Source: Blumeriella jaapii
Lineage: Eukaryota > Ascomycota > Leotiomycetes > Helotiales > Drepanopezizaceae
DNA: 64,000 nucleotides
Direction: 5' to 3'
NCBI GenBank assembly: GCA_009599575.1
Contig: VWND01000001.1
Location: 930,001 to 994,000, forward strand
Position 1 is the stretch's first letter, and every line of letters starts with the position of its first letter. Below, in pieces: positions 1-11,528 of this stretch. The notes under the pieces are model-generated. The model made no database searches. It was not told where the DNA came from and worked only from the letters and a program-made list of their open reading frames with translations. Position numbers and translations under genes: made by a program.

Positions 1-3000
1 TTTATGAAGCAGCGGCGTTGTTGCACCATTGTAAAGCAAGCCGATTAAACGACAGCAAGAGTCTCCTTGACAATGTCCAAGCTCGCCGTATGCTGAGTCT
101 CATCGTACATAAACAGACATGGGATAATGGTGTTGTCCCAAGAACGAAGAGAAAAAACGAGCTTTCCTCAGTTACCACGACTGCTATCCCGCTATCCATA
201 CCCTTCTTGCTTACTATAGAAGCAGGCAGGCAAAGGGCACCACATGGGCGGAGCCACGAGCAGTGTTTGCTTTCGTTATCAAGCCAAGCAGGTGAAGGAA
301 GAACATCGGGACTTGTATAGGTCAAGATCTCCCGTTACCGAGTTAGGGGTTAGCGCGATGGGGAATCGAAAGAGCGGCGCTGTCCCAAACCGCCATGTCT
401 CTTTCCCCATGGGTGTTGAGCAGAATTCCACTTCCAGCCAGCTGATATGGGATGTGATCTTGTCTTGACACTTGCATGCGGAGTCACCGACGATGGTCAA
501 CCGAGGTTTCTGAGCGCCGAACTCGATCTGTAAAGCTCGGCGGCCGATGGGATCCCTAAGGAAGTCTGGCACGGATTCAAGGTACTGTTTACCCGGCAGG
601 GTGGGTCAGAATCAGAAGATTGCCTTGGCAAGCTGCTTGTGATAGTGCGCGTCAGGCGGTCCAGACGGGAGGATTGGCTGTTTTGCCAGATTGGAACAGT
701 AGCTTTTGCTAGAAGCGGCTGCCTGTATTGATGAAGAATCGTGAAGCGAAAGGAGAACAGTATGGTGTGTTAGTACAAGTGACTTTTTTGACAGCCATTA
801 AGGATTTGAGAGCAGTATATCCTTGACTAGAACTGCTATTTGTGAAAGCAGTTTACATGAGCAACGTCCGAATCGCAGATATCAGCGAGTATTTAGCATA
901 AATTCTGCCCGACGAAGATCAACGGCGATGATGATGATGATATTATTTAAGATCAACGGCAAGACGGCTAGCGGACTAGATAGATATCAACACACAGGTC
1001 TTCTTCCAGGAGTTCCTTTCCCTCCACGGCGTATTCTTATCGCTGACAGAACATAAACCCATTTTGCTCTCTTGCAAATTTCCTTGAATGCAGACATAGC
1101 CAAGAGCAGTAGAATAGATCAGATAAGCCTGCTCCCTACAGCAGCCGAGCATCTCCTAGCGCTTTGGTGACTCCAAAAGGACTGACTAGTCATCCCCGCG
1201 ATGATGTCTATAAAAGAAAACAGTGGCCTATTCAAACCACACCAACCTCTGAGTGGCGGTGGAGCCGAATCCTATGGAAGGATACAATCTCTCGTCAAGA
1301 TGCATTTGCAGCGTGGAGGAATTGTAAGCTTCTTCAACTCACTCGCATGCCTCTTGAGGCTACTAAGATCACAAGCTGGCTTAGATATCTCCTCCTTCCT
1401 TCCCACCGGCGTGTGTTGTCATATATACAAGCACTGTCATTTGCCTACGCAAACTTGTCGGGAATTTCGTGATTCACACTTCGACATCTGCTGTGTCCCA
1501 CAGCTGCTCTACAGAGAGTTGCGAGCAAAGGAAGGGCCGTGGAGAGCGGTGGGAAATAATAATAACGTAGTTTACGTATGTAGTAGCTGTGGTCTGGAAG
1601 TTCTTTTGAATAGCAGGCAATTGGCAACGCTTTCGCTCGTGTATATAGATGGCTTGGAACATGCAGAAGGAGATTAGGGTAGGAGGAGTAAAGTGATCAG
1701 ATTCAGAAATCGATACCTAAATGCACTACAGAAATGGGTGGTAGATAGGTTACTAAACAAATACAACGGCGTACTGCACTGCAAAGTATAGATTCACATT
1801 TTGCACAACAGTAACTCAGGTTAAAAACGTGAATGGGATAACGAGAATTAACGACAATCTTGCAACCGTGATCCCCTGGGTTTGTGAAATGTAACAGCAA
1901 AAGCCATGTTCAGACGTTTCCAGCTGTAAAAGTGCTGTCATACATCCTGAAAAGCTCTGGGGCCGAGAATGATTCTGCCGCTCTTTACCGCTCGTAGCTC
2001 TTCCAGAGCCAATTCAAAAGCGTGTCCAGAAACCATAATTTCTCTGTCGCTTATATCATAGAAAGCTCGCAAGCTCGCTTGGATAAATAAAGTGTCTTTG
2101 TCCACGGCATTTCAAAGAACAAGAGAAGTTCTTCTGCCGGCCCCGGCTTGAGGTAAAGAAAGACCAATCAGCATGGCTTGCGATATCGCAGACGTAGCTC
2201 CTCACTATACACTTGTTAAAGGCGAAGGAAAGGATCAATGCTTTTCGGAATCCCTCTTTTCGCTACTTATATCATGAAGCTCTCGAAATATTGCTGTCAG
2301 GGCCAGGAGCGTTGTAACTTCCTTAAGTCCTCTCCAGAAAACAGACGCAAAAGATAAAGGCCAGGACGTGCGGAGAGGGCTTGTGGCTCTGAAATGTAGT
2401 GGATCGCCAGCTGTGGAAGCCTTGCAGTGTGTTCGGTGTCAGTAGCGATTGTGTGCGTACTGTAACATGCGCACTGCAGATACAGGCTGCACAGGGACAA
2501 GATCGGCTTGACAAAAACGCTAGCATCGGCATCGCAAGTTCGCGGTAAAGAGATCAATTCATGCGCTTTGCAATACCGAATCGATTCTCGCCGCATAATA
2601 ATGCCCTCCGAGGAGGTGTATGTACACTTGGTCTTCCACTGCTGGTTTCGACACCGGAGACGACCAATATCAAAGGTAGACGAACCAGACGCTAATCTGA
2701 TCGCATCATGCATACGGTGCTGATGATTGCAAGCTCCACCTATTTCGTACTTCTACTATGGGGGTATTATGTATGATTCTCGTCCGTGCATAAGCTCTAG
2801 TTCAACTTAAAATACGTTGAAGTGTTGGATAGTACCCTTGTAAATATCCCCCCCCCATCCGATAGAGCCAGCTAGAAGAACGCACAGATATAGAATGAAG
2901 ATTATTTCGCGCAAGTACCATAGTACATACACCCAATTTCAAAAAGAGGAGGAAAAGAATGACTCAATAGCAAGTTACTTGACCGGCTTAGGGAAAAAAC

Positions 3001-3799
3001 AATACATGCATACACAAACAACCCTGCCGCCGTACAGCACCGTATCCTCCTCATCGCGAGCCCACACCCAGCTCCAAGCGAAACCTACTTTTACACTTTA
3101 AACCGACCCACCCTCCCTCGGATTTTACGAAGAAGAGGAATGCTCGCCGATTAAGAAAGCCTCTTCTCGAAAGCCAAAGGCGGAACAAGGCTAAGAAAGC
3201 GTGTCCACACGCACTTCCGCACTTGCAGTCTCCAAACCATCAATTCCAAGCCCCAACACCGCATGTCGACGGCTGAGCGGTTTCGAATCCCCCGTTCATA
3301 TATATCCAGAAAATCGAGAGACAAATGAACACAGATGAAAAAGAGTTTGCCAATCCCAGATTCCGCAACACGCTGCATAGATCGCGTGCCCGCCGAGTCA
3401 CCCTTGTACTGTATCGTCCTCGCCTCGCGCGCGTATTACACTACTTCGGATAGTATGTCCTGCACGGTACTACTGTACATACTGTACGTAGGGCTACACA
3501 ATGTATAATTTTCTCCTCTGCATCGGATTCGGTGCGTAGAGCCTGGCTGTTAACAGCTGGTGCCAATTAGACCGAGAAAAACTTGGCTATGCTACTTTCC
3601 ATTATTGGGTGATGGCCCCCTTGTACATACTGTTCTACGGGTGTTTAAGAAAGCCCCTTGCTATTTCGCAACGTACTTCCCCTGGGGATGTACTAGGGCG
3701 AGATACTATAGAATTCCAATAGTAGTCCGTGCGGGAGCCCCAGTTTTGAGGACGAATGCCGATCGAATACGATGGTACGGTACAGTACTACCGTATGTA
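1..3799. other. Gene-free interval
   Basis: No reading frame here shows a recognisable domain, and none connects through plausible introns into a convincing protein. The longest is a 158-codon frame at 1201-1677 on the plus strand; it has irregular composition and I do not believe it is a gene. From about 3400 onward the sequence fills with GTAC/TACTGTAC-type palindromes. Expressed non-coding RNA cannot be excluded. Confidence 0.6.
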
Positions 3800-4034
3800 C
3801 AGCGGTTGTCTTTTCCCCCATGTAATCCTTGGCAATGGATTCAACCTTTGCAACCAAAACAACAACAGTGGACATTGGGTGACCATGCTGATACCGCAAG
3901 AGAGCCCCATGGGTGACGAATGTGGCAATCGTTTGGTTGGGTTTTCTGATGATGGAAATTGAGGAAATGATCTGGCAATGGAATCTAAAGTTCTAGGGGG
4001 CCCTTGTCAAACAAGGGGCAAAAGATAATGGCTG
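3800..4034. mobile_element. Degenerate MITE-like inverted-repeat element
   Basis: The left end reads CAGCGGTTGTCTTTTCCCCC directly after a TA dinucleotide. The right end, on the opposite strand, reads CAGCCATTATCTTTTGCCCC. The two ends are therefore imperfect inverted repeats, 235 bp apart, with no coding capacity. The ends resemble those of the better-preserved element at 4850-5101, so the two probably belong to one family. The right flank is TG rather than TA, so the target duplication is not intact. This is an old, weakly supported copy. Confidence 0.4.
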
Positions 4035-4849
4035 TGTGTGTGAATGTGCAGTACAGTACATACATACCACCACCACCGTACAGTACTTTGCAAGATATGA
4101 GCTGAAGTACATACTGTACAGAACTATGGCGCAGTAAGTACATACTGGGGCGAAATAACATCGATTTCACATCCGTGCGTTGCTTTGTCACAAGGGGGAT
4201 TTACAAGGGCGTTATCAAATAATAGAGAGCGGTATTGCCAAGTATCCAATAAAACAGGGATTTACGCACAGGTATACACATACCACTAATATCATTTCCT
4301 CCAAATACGAAGCATGTAGAAGCAAGCAAGCAAGCAACGAGAACTCTGAATCTCGGCTTTTGCCCAACCCCCGAGGGAAAGTCTTTTTTTTTTTCATGCC
4401 GCCTGCGCTATCCTGTACTATACCGCACTGTATCTCACGAAGGTCTCCCGAGTGCGAAGCTGCGCACTTTGATAGCGCAATAGATGCCTAACTCATGCAA
4501 CCGGGAAGAAGGGCGAGAGTTTGAATGCATGGGATGCGGGAGTGATCGACGGACTGCGCAGCACGACTTGCCCGTATCCTAGGTTCCGTGGTGTGGCATC
4601 CATCGAACGATCGTGTGTATGTACTGTATGTGTGTATATACCTATGTATGTAAGTGTGTATATAGCGAGGATGTGCGGCGGACCAGGACTTCGCTTGTCA
4701 CCCGGCCATCAAAATATCGCGTAATGTAAAGTAAACACCTTACTATGTAGTGAGGTATGTGCACCAGACCGAATCACACTTTCGGTGGTTGTACGGTGCT
4801 GGTACATAAATACTGTACTGTACATACAGACATATGTACGATGTATGTA

Positions 4850-5101
4850 CAGCGGTTGAGTGTTGCTTGTCACCCTTGCTTGACAAGGGGGGGGGGGGGG
4901 GGGGGGGGCCGCAAAGGGGGGAGCTGTAGCTTTAGGCCCGATGAGTACCAACTCCTAGGAGCGTGAACGAACGTTCCAACCATTCAGAAAGGAAAAGAAG
5001 AAAAAATTGACTTTTTAGTTTTTTTTTTCAATCTGGCTCAATGAGGCTAAGCTGCAACCCCTTTTGTCAAGCAAGGGTGACAAACAGCACGTTAACCGCT
5101 G
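4850..5101. mobile_element. MITE-like element with TA target duplication
   Basis: This 252-bp segment is bounded by TA on both sides (4848-4849 and 5102-5103). Both ends begin CAGCGGTT when read inward. About 18 bases further in, both ends carry the same 20-mer, TTGTCACCCTTGCTTGACAA, in opposite orientations, giving imperfect terminal inverted repeats of about 40 bp. It has no coding capacity, which fits a non-autonomous element. TA duplication is typical of the Tc1/mariner/Fot1-pogo superfamily, so that assignment is an inference. A 22-base G run (4887-4908) lies just inside the left repeat. No transposase that could mobilise it is present in the window. Confidence 0.6.
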
Positions 5102-5103
5102 TA

Positions 5104-5972
5104 CTGTACAGTACTGTATGTACGTACCACACTGTCGCATGAGTAAGGGCCCCGAGTAAGCGAAGGGGGGCTCATGATTTGGCACAGTACTGTAGGTGTA
5201 GACAGCGTTTCGTCCAGGGATGCCTATCTGGTAAGGGTAAGATACTTCGTAGGTATTGTATGTACATAAAGCACATCGTGAAGGTGTGGTGGTCAGACCC
5301 CCCGTGGGCGCGACGCGCGTCTCGGGGCGGGAGAGATCAGATGGATTGTATTGCTTGGTACGATGTAAGTGCTGTGCGTAAGGGATGACACTCGTGTGTA
5401 CCGGAAGCGTTTCAGAGCCTTTTGTTTCCCCCCTTTTTCGACTTTTTTTGGGGCGGTGGTGTGGTGCGAAGGGCCGAAACGAACAAGGTGATGAAGGTTA
5501 TTAAGCAGTAAGGATTTCCGCCCGGGTCTTGGCCCAGAGACTTGTTTTCTTTGATTGCTTACCTGGGTAAGGAAGGATTGTTGACGCCGCGGTTGATTTA
5601 CTGCACCATCGTCGCCCTTGCAAAGTGTGCGGTACTCCATACACTTACTCCTACTGTATGCACTGTACAGACTGCGGAGACGTCGGCCAAGGATGTGTGA
5701 AACGAACGCTTGTATTATTGTGATTCGGCGTTACAGTACTATCTATGCTTTGATTCTTCGAAAGCCTTCGAAGAAAGCCGTCCCGTCCCGTCTGCGGTAG
5801 CATCTTTGCCTCTGCCCCAGACCCCCCAGAACGCCGTCAACCGAATTTCAACGCTAAATGCAGAAGTAGAGCGGGCAGAAGAAGAGAAGGTAAAGATATA
5901 TACGCGCCGCTTTCGTCGAATCGGGAACATTATACTCAGACCACTCCAACGTTTCATATGTCCGCGTCCACT
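5104..5972. other. Intergenic, 3' flank of the zinc-finger gene
   Basis: I see no gene. Overlapping short frames on both strands lack domain character. The right part is expected to hold the 3' untranslated region and transcription end of the minus-strand gene that stops at 5973. More GTAC palindromes occur at 5100-5200 and near 5660. Confidence 0.5.
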
Positions 5973-8900
5973 TCAATGCTTGCCGCCTCGCTTAGCCATG
6001 AACCCAGATGGCCTACCAAGATGGCCCGAGCTAGGCCGCGCAGCATGCTCCTCTTCATGAACCACATATCCCGCAGCTTCATCGGTTTCAACAGATTTGA
6101 TCGGCACCTCGCTGCTATCTTCACCCTCGCTGTCACTCAAGATCTCAATGACGCTTTGCGTGGCCACGGAGCCCTGGTCCGGGCTAGGCGCATCTGCCAT
6201 GGGCGTATCTGCAGACTCATCTGACTGCTTGGCTCGAGTGGCGAACTTGGCGTCGGCGTTTTCGGAGCTGACTTCGACCATGGAAAGGCCGGGGCCAGGC
6301 GTACTGCTGGCAGAAGTTGCGTCGGAGCCTCGCTTGCGTTTTTTGATGTTCTTGGAGGGGTACTGCATGTGGTAGGTAGTAGGTGTGACATGCACCGGTC
6401 TGTCGGAGCGAAGGACGCCAAAGCCAGACTGTGTGGAATGCGCCGCATTGTTGTTGATGTGCGTAAGCGGACCATCCCCATGATGGCTGACTCTAGGGCC
6501 GTAAGGTGGATGGCTCGGTGGCTGATGTTGCGCGGGAGGCTGTGGTGGACCAGAGCTGTGGCCATTCGTTGGGGGGCTCGGGTTGTTGCGAGGTGTATTA
6601 ATCGGAGAGAAGGAAGTGGTAGGTGGTGAGCCACGAGGAGTGCCACTAGGAGTGCCACTGGGGCTTGCTTCACCAATTGACTCTCTCAGTCTGGTCGTAG
6701 GATCGGCAGGAAGACCAGCTGCTACCCGAGCAGCCTTCTCGAACTTTCTTAACCTCAAGCTGACGCCATACGCTTTGCGAATCTGGCTGCGCTTGGTGGC
6801 GTTGGCATTCGTCAGGGACGTGATTTTGTTAGCTCGCTCGCTTGCAGTTAAAGTAGACGGAAGGGCGGCAATATTAGCGTCACTTTGGTCTTGCGCTTCT
6901 TGCAACTCTCTCTCCATTCTATCCCGCACTTCAGGCGCCAGCTCATCTGGAGACATCCGGACCTTGACTTCCTTCTTCAATTTCTGAGGAGTGGAAAGAG
7001 GCGGCGCAGGTGGTCGCGGAATGGCGACTGGGTGTTGATTTGGAGTTGCAGCGGGTAGTTTGGGGCTGTTGAAAGTAGGCTGGGAAGTGGTAGGAGCATG
7101 CTGAGATGGTGGAGGTGGTAAGACTGCGGCTAATGGTCTTTGAGTACCATGGACCGCTTGTTGGGTAGGCTGGGTAGTAGAAGAGGTTTGCTGAGGAGGT
7201 GGAGGTAAAGGTGGTTGGGGAGTGTGCATGGGAGGACGCATTGGAGGAAGGGTAGCGCCATTCGGCGGGCGAGGCATTTGTGGTGGCATGGTAGTCGTGG
7301 CTATCGTGCTTCCGTTCAACAGCGCGATGGAAGGTGTGGCTGGAGCAATATCATCGGATCCGTAGCATACACGTCGCATGTGATGCTGAAAATAGTTAGA
7401 TGAATCCATTGCGCGACTTCACAGAATACTCACATAGTCCATACCCTGCTTCGTAGTGAAGCCAGAAAGGCAGTTTCCGCAGCTCCACTTGTATCCTCCT
7501 GCGGGGGGTATCTTATCACAAACTTTTTTGGTCATGTGCTGTGACAGTCAGTATCATCTTTCATGTACTAAACCCCCTAGAAAGCCAAGAAACTCACGTA
7601 TTGGAAGCCAGAAAAGTTCATCAAAGATCGACGGCAGCTCGGGCAATACAAGTGGCCAGGCGAAGCTGTTGGTGCACGAGCATGTTGATGTTGCGTTGCA
7701 ACATCTTCTGCTGAGGTTGGGACGCGGGCAGCATTAGCAGCCTTCGGGGCCAAGCCATGAGAGTGATGGTTGGCAGATGCTTGGTTGCGGGCGATTTTGG
7801 CGTGAACGTGTTGTGCTTGCGATTTGTTCAGAGCGGCATTCCTGTCTTGCTCCACAAGCAAAGGATCTGTCGATGGGTTGGCAAGCCCGGATGGGGGCCG
7901 GGAGTGGAATTGCGATCCATTAGACATTCGTGGTCCACTGAATTCTCCGCGGGCTGGACCGATCGACACATTTGGAGTAACAGACTCACTGTTTTCATCC
8001 AATATGTCGTCAGCCTTGTACCCGAGTCGTTCCGCTTCAGCCAGCCACTTGATCAAGGTCTTTCCCGACACGGTCTTCATTCGTTCAGCGATGATTTGGT
8101 CGATGACTTGTTCCGGAACCTGAGCACTGATCGAAGCAGCTGGAGCGCTTCGAAGAGCTTTTTCCAAGAAGCCCGGCTTCTTGGCGGCAGCCTTGATCAT
8201 CTGCTCCTTGAAGATACCGTCATCTCTGAGTACTCTGTCGAAAACTATCGGGTTGGCGTTCTTCAAACCAGCTCGGAGAACGAAGGCAATGTGATCTTCA
8301 TTGTAGCTATCGAACAGAAACATTCGCCAGTTCTCCTTCAAGATCTTCTGGGCGGCGGAAGCCGAGACCTCGCTGAGAACCTCTCTCAGTCGCAGAACCT
8401 CCTTGTCGATCTTGATAGTCTCGCTGGCGGAGAGAGAAGGCTTACCCGAGACCTCGCGACGTTTCTTGGGAGGTGAGGACGTTGCACTGTCGACTTTGAT
8501 CTGAAAGGCAGGCGGGTTCATCTCTTGGTCGTCGACGGAGGTAGTAGCAGAGGTAGGGGCAGAGGTAGGGGCAGAGGTAGGGGCAGAAGTAGGGGCAGAG
8601 GTAGGGGCAGAGGCAGTGGCAATGGCAATGGCAGAGGTAGTGCCATTGGCAGTGGCAGACGGAACGGTGTCCTCCTTCTCAACTGACGGCAGTGACTGCT
8701 GGGGCGAGGCCACGGTCGACGGCGCAGGAACCTCGGTGTCACACACTCTCATGGCATCCGCCGTATCTTTTGTCTCGACTTCTGCTTCATGCTCCTCGCT
8801 CGTGCCATTCGAAGCTAACTCTTGGACGGTCAGGTGACCATTGCTTGTCACCTGACTTGCAGCAGGCTTGTCAGACTCGAGCATCGCAGGAGCCTCCGGT

Positions 8901-8989
8901 CTGGCATCTTTCATGTCGACATCGATCTCCTGGAGCTCGGGAGATGACGAAGACTCCGACATCTCGATGTCTTGACTTGGCATTTTCAA
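5973..8989 (-). CDS. Putative nuclear protein with tandem C2HC zinc fingers (3 exons, 969 aa)
   Basis: My model joins exon 1 (8989-7598), exon 2 (7538-7434) and exon 3 (7385-5973). Both introns (59 and 48 nt) have GTGAGT donors and CAG acceptors, are phase 0, and keep one frame to a TAA stop. The N-terminus is acidic and low-complexity, with APTS-type repeats. Residues about 215-330 look like an alpha-helical conserved domain that I do not recognise. Two zinc-finger-like units follow: C449, C452, H465, C471 and C484, C487, H500, C506, both with spacing C-x2-C-x12-H-x5-C. The C-terminal half is rich in Pro, Ser and Thr, with a basic KKRKR stretch that could be a nuclear signal and a late acidic ILSDSEGED segment. 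A chromatin or transcription role is inference. The start is the first Met; a second Met lies at codon 3. Confidence 0.8.
7434..7538 (-). other. 35-codon exon between two phase-0 introns, linking the two fingers
   Basis: This exon starts with the His codon of finger 1 and ends at the codon just before the zinc-binding His of finger 2. It therefore contains the end of one finger and the beginning of the next. Its length is 105 nt, exactly 35 codons, with GT-AG introns on both sides. The two fingers have identical spacing and identical intron placement, which points to an ancestral duplication of a finger-plus-intron unit. Confidence 0.75.
8528..8620 (-). repeat. 12-bp tandem repeat encoding APTS units
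   Basis: Within exon 1 of the zinc-finger gene a roughly 12-bp unit (plus strand GTAGGGGCAGAG) is repeated about five times and then degrades into GGCAATGGCA-type repeats. In the protein it gives consecutive Ala-Pro-Thr-Ser units in a disordered region. Because the unit length is a multiple of three, copy-number change would not shift the frame. Confidence 0.75.
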
Positions 8990-9005
8990 TGAGGTGATGG
9001 CGCAC

Positions 9006-11100
9006 GAGCACCGCCGCGTCGCGATGCCCGCAAACGGGAGCGCACGATGGTCTCAAAAGATTACGAGGAAGAAATTAAAAAGGCGATTCAATTAATGGTG
9101 TACTACCTCTCTCACTGCGACCGGTCAGCAAGACGCCAAGTGCACCTGGGAGTTGTGGCGGTTGACATACATGCGCGCGCGATCGAATCGAAGCTGTCGA
9201 CGAGCGCGGTGGCGGGGTGTTTTGATACCCAGCCTGGGGAGGAGGTGGTGGTGGTGATGGTGCAGTGTATCGGAGTTGTAAGTTGTAACAAGGGAAAAGG
9301 AAAAAAAAAAAGGGAAAAGAAGTTAGGGCCTGCAAAGATTTATACGTCTCGCCCCCGGTCACGCTATTAGGACTAGCTCATAAAGCCCAAACGCCGCTAG
9401 CGTGTTACATTTCTTTAGAGTTAAAATTAGCTGAGACTATGCCCGCAATAGGTAAGCGCCATCGGCGTCTTTCATTATGCCTTATTAAATCGGATTAATT
9501 CGGATCACCTCTGTCACATTGCGAGCAATGCCCCTTCGGTGTGATTGGCGGCCCGAATCTTAAAAAAGGAGTCTTGAAATCAGCTAGTGTGCAGTCTGAA
9601 AGCGACATGACGTGTCCCTGAATCGAAAACTCCACTTATTATTGCATCAAACCAGTGCCCAGAAATGATAACATGCGTGTGCATGCTCGTAATAATTACA
9701 GCACATATGTACGGTACGGCTCAGCAAGTACATACATCCATCCTACCCTACACCACCGACTCGGTCTCGCTTAGCTTGTTTGGGCCCAGGTCAACTTGTC
9801 CCCGGAGGTGCAGGGTCGCCAGCCAGCATGTTGCGCTGATAAGCTTTCGCGGCAAGCAGACTGCACCCAGGGCCTTAAATCTGTAGGGTGCATTGCAATC
9901 TGACGCATGGGAAGTCGTGGTTAACATGTGATGAAAGTTAGCAGACCCGTTCTGCATCAAGGTAACATTGCAAGTCGGGATCCCCATCTTCCTATACACC
10001 CTCTGAAAGCTACATCGGTTTTTTCAAACAGCCGAACAGAGCTTCTAGTCATGACCATTGTGATAAATTGGGTACGTTAGATCCGCTCAAGGGACAGGGT
10101 GTTTCAGGTCGGGAGGTATGCATAATCCATCCGGGAGTTGGACGTTGTTTGATCAGCCACACCTTTCTCCTACGCCCCGCTGCACAATCTATACGTGAGA
10201 TTACACAATTTTGTTATTTGTTCGGTAATGTTTATAACAACAGTGGCTCTTGATTATGTATCGCAAACGAAAATGGTGTCTCCCGACCTTTTGGGTAAAA
10301 AGAGCCGATCACGGTTGTTGTTCCCGAAATTTTGTGTAATAGAGCCCAAACGCCATATTGTGATGGTATCACATGTTTCATAAAGATCTGCAGGTTCCAA
10401 AATGGCGAAATCTGCTACGGATTATGACTAGATTATCTAATTCGTAGACCCTAGCTCCCCAGAGACAAACTCCCCACATGTAAATGTCCGCTGTTGGGGC
10501 ACTATCGAAGGGAGAGAGACTAGGCAGCCACGCCACTACCGCTTTGGACCTACTGCCCTCCAACACCTGATCGATTTCATCAAAAAACAATTAAGCAATC
10601 GCAATTCATGATGAAAACAACGAAATTGTAGCAGCTTCTTTCGCCCCCAGACGATTATATTCTCAGGCCGCATACTGATACCTCAAGCGTTTTTACTATA
10701 GCTCCAATATTGTTGTAAAAACAACCAAGCCGCAATGATTTTTTAATAAAGCTATCGCAAATTCTTGGATATATCAAACAAACATAGCATGCCAATAATC
10801 TCAAATCAAATATCTTAACCGCTCCGGAGCTCTTGTTTGCTGTTAATTTTTTTTTGTTGGTGCCGGTACAATATTAGCGTACAGTGGATACTTGGAGAAG
10901 AAAAAGCACTGCCTGGTACATCGAACTTATCTTGCGTGCCGTTCATAATCCTTTTCGGTTTGTGTACAGATGCTCTGAATTTTTGACCTAGGTGCCCGTC
11001 AGCTTATAACAATGCCACAGCAGGTCGGAAGTTGCAGTAAATGTTTTCGAAGCAGTCGATGGTGAGCCTTGATCGAGCTTTTTCACAGAAATTATAAGAA
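9006..11100. other. Gene-free interval
   Basis: The first few hundred bases must include the promoter and 5' leader of the minus-strand zinc-finger gene. The rest contains only short unrelated frames. A 12-base A run lies near 9300. I see no tRNA-like cloverleaf and no domain signature. Confidence 0.5.
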
Positions 11101-11290
11101 ACCAGTCCGCCCGATAGAAAAAGGCTTCAATAGCGGGCACATTGGCCAAACTTTTCTTCTACTTAATTGCCTTCTCGAAGGTCGTTTGCATGTAAGATTC
11201 CCTAGCTTAGCATATCCTAAGCGTTGCGGGAGGCTGAGGTGGCTTTGCCCCTCCTGACGTAAAACAATATGATCATTATTATTATTACCA
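11101..11290 (+). mobile_element. Truncated retroelement 3' end with (ATT)n tail
   Basis: This segment aligns by eye with the 3' end of the LINE-containing block (38611-38813). It shares the run from the CCxGTCCGCCxG start through AAGGCTTCAATAGCGG, TTCTCGAAGGT, TAGCTTAGCA, GCGGGAGGCT and CTGACGT. It ends in ATTATTATTATT. It has no coding capacity. The most likely explanation is a 5'-truncated copy of the same non-LTR element; a SINE that shares the LINE tail is an alternative. Confidence 0.6.
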
Positions 11291-11528
11291 GAGATTTCAA
11301 ACTCTGTTCATAGGAGGCAGTGCGTAGATAATTCATTTTATAAAAAGTATCGTATACCAGCCTTTCATCTCGCCTAAGAATAACTTGAATCTAGCACGTT
11401 TTCTTCAGGATAAGATTCGAGATGCCTACGATACTGAATCACGTCAATGAGTTAGGGATTGAAGAAGGCGGACAGTCCTGGGAGCATCCTTCCATTCCGC
11501 CCAGTTTTCTCTTTCTTATCATTATGAT

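Noticed and set aside
1201..1677. 158-codon frame as a gene
   Set aside because: Irregular composition, no motif and no supporting exons.
8518..8742. Leu/Pro repeat frame on the minus strand
   Set aside because: It is an out-of-frame reading of the 12-bp repeat in the zinc-finger gene.
7577..8989. Reading the zinc-finger locus as two separate genes (470 and 478 aa)
   Set aside because: Each frame extends past a good splice site; joining through a 105-nt middle exon completes two zinc fingers with identical spacing.
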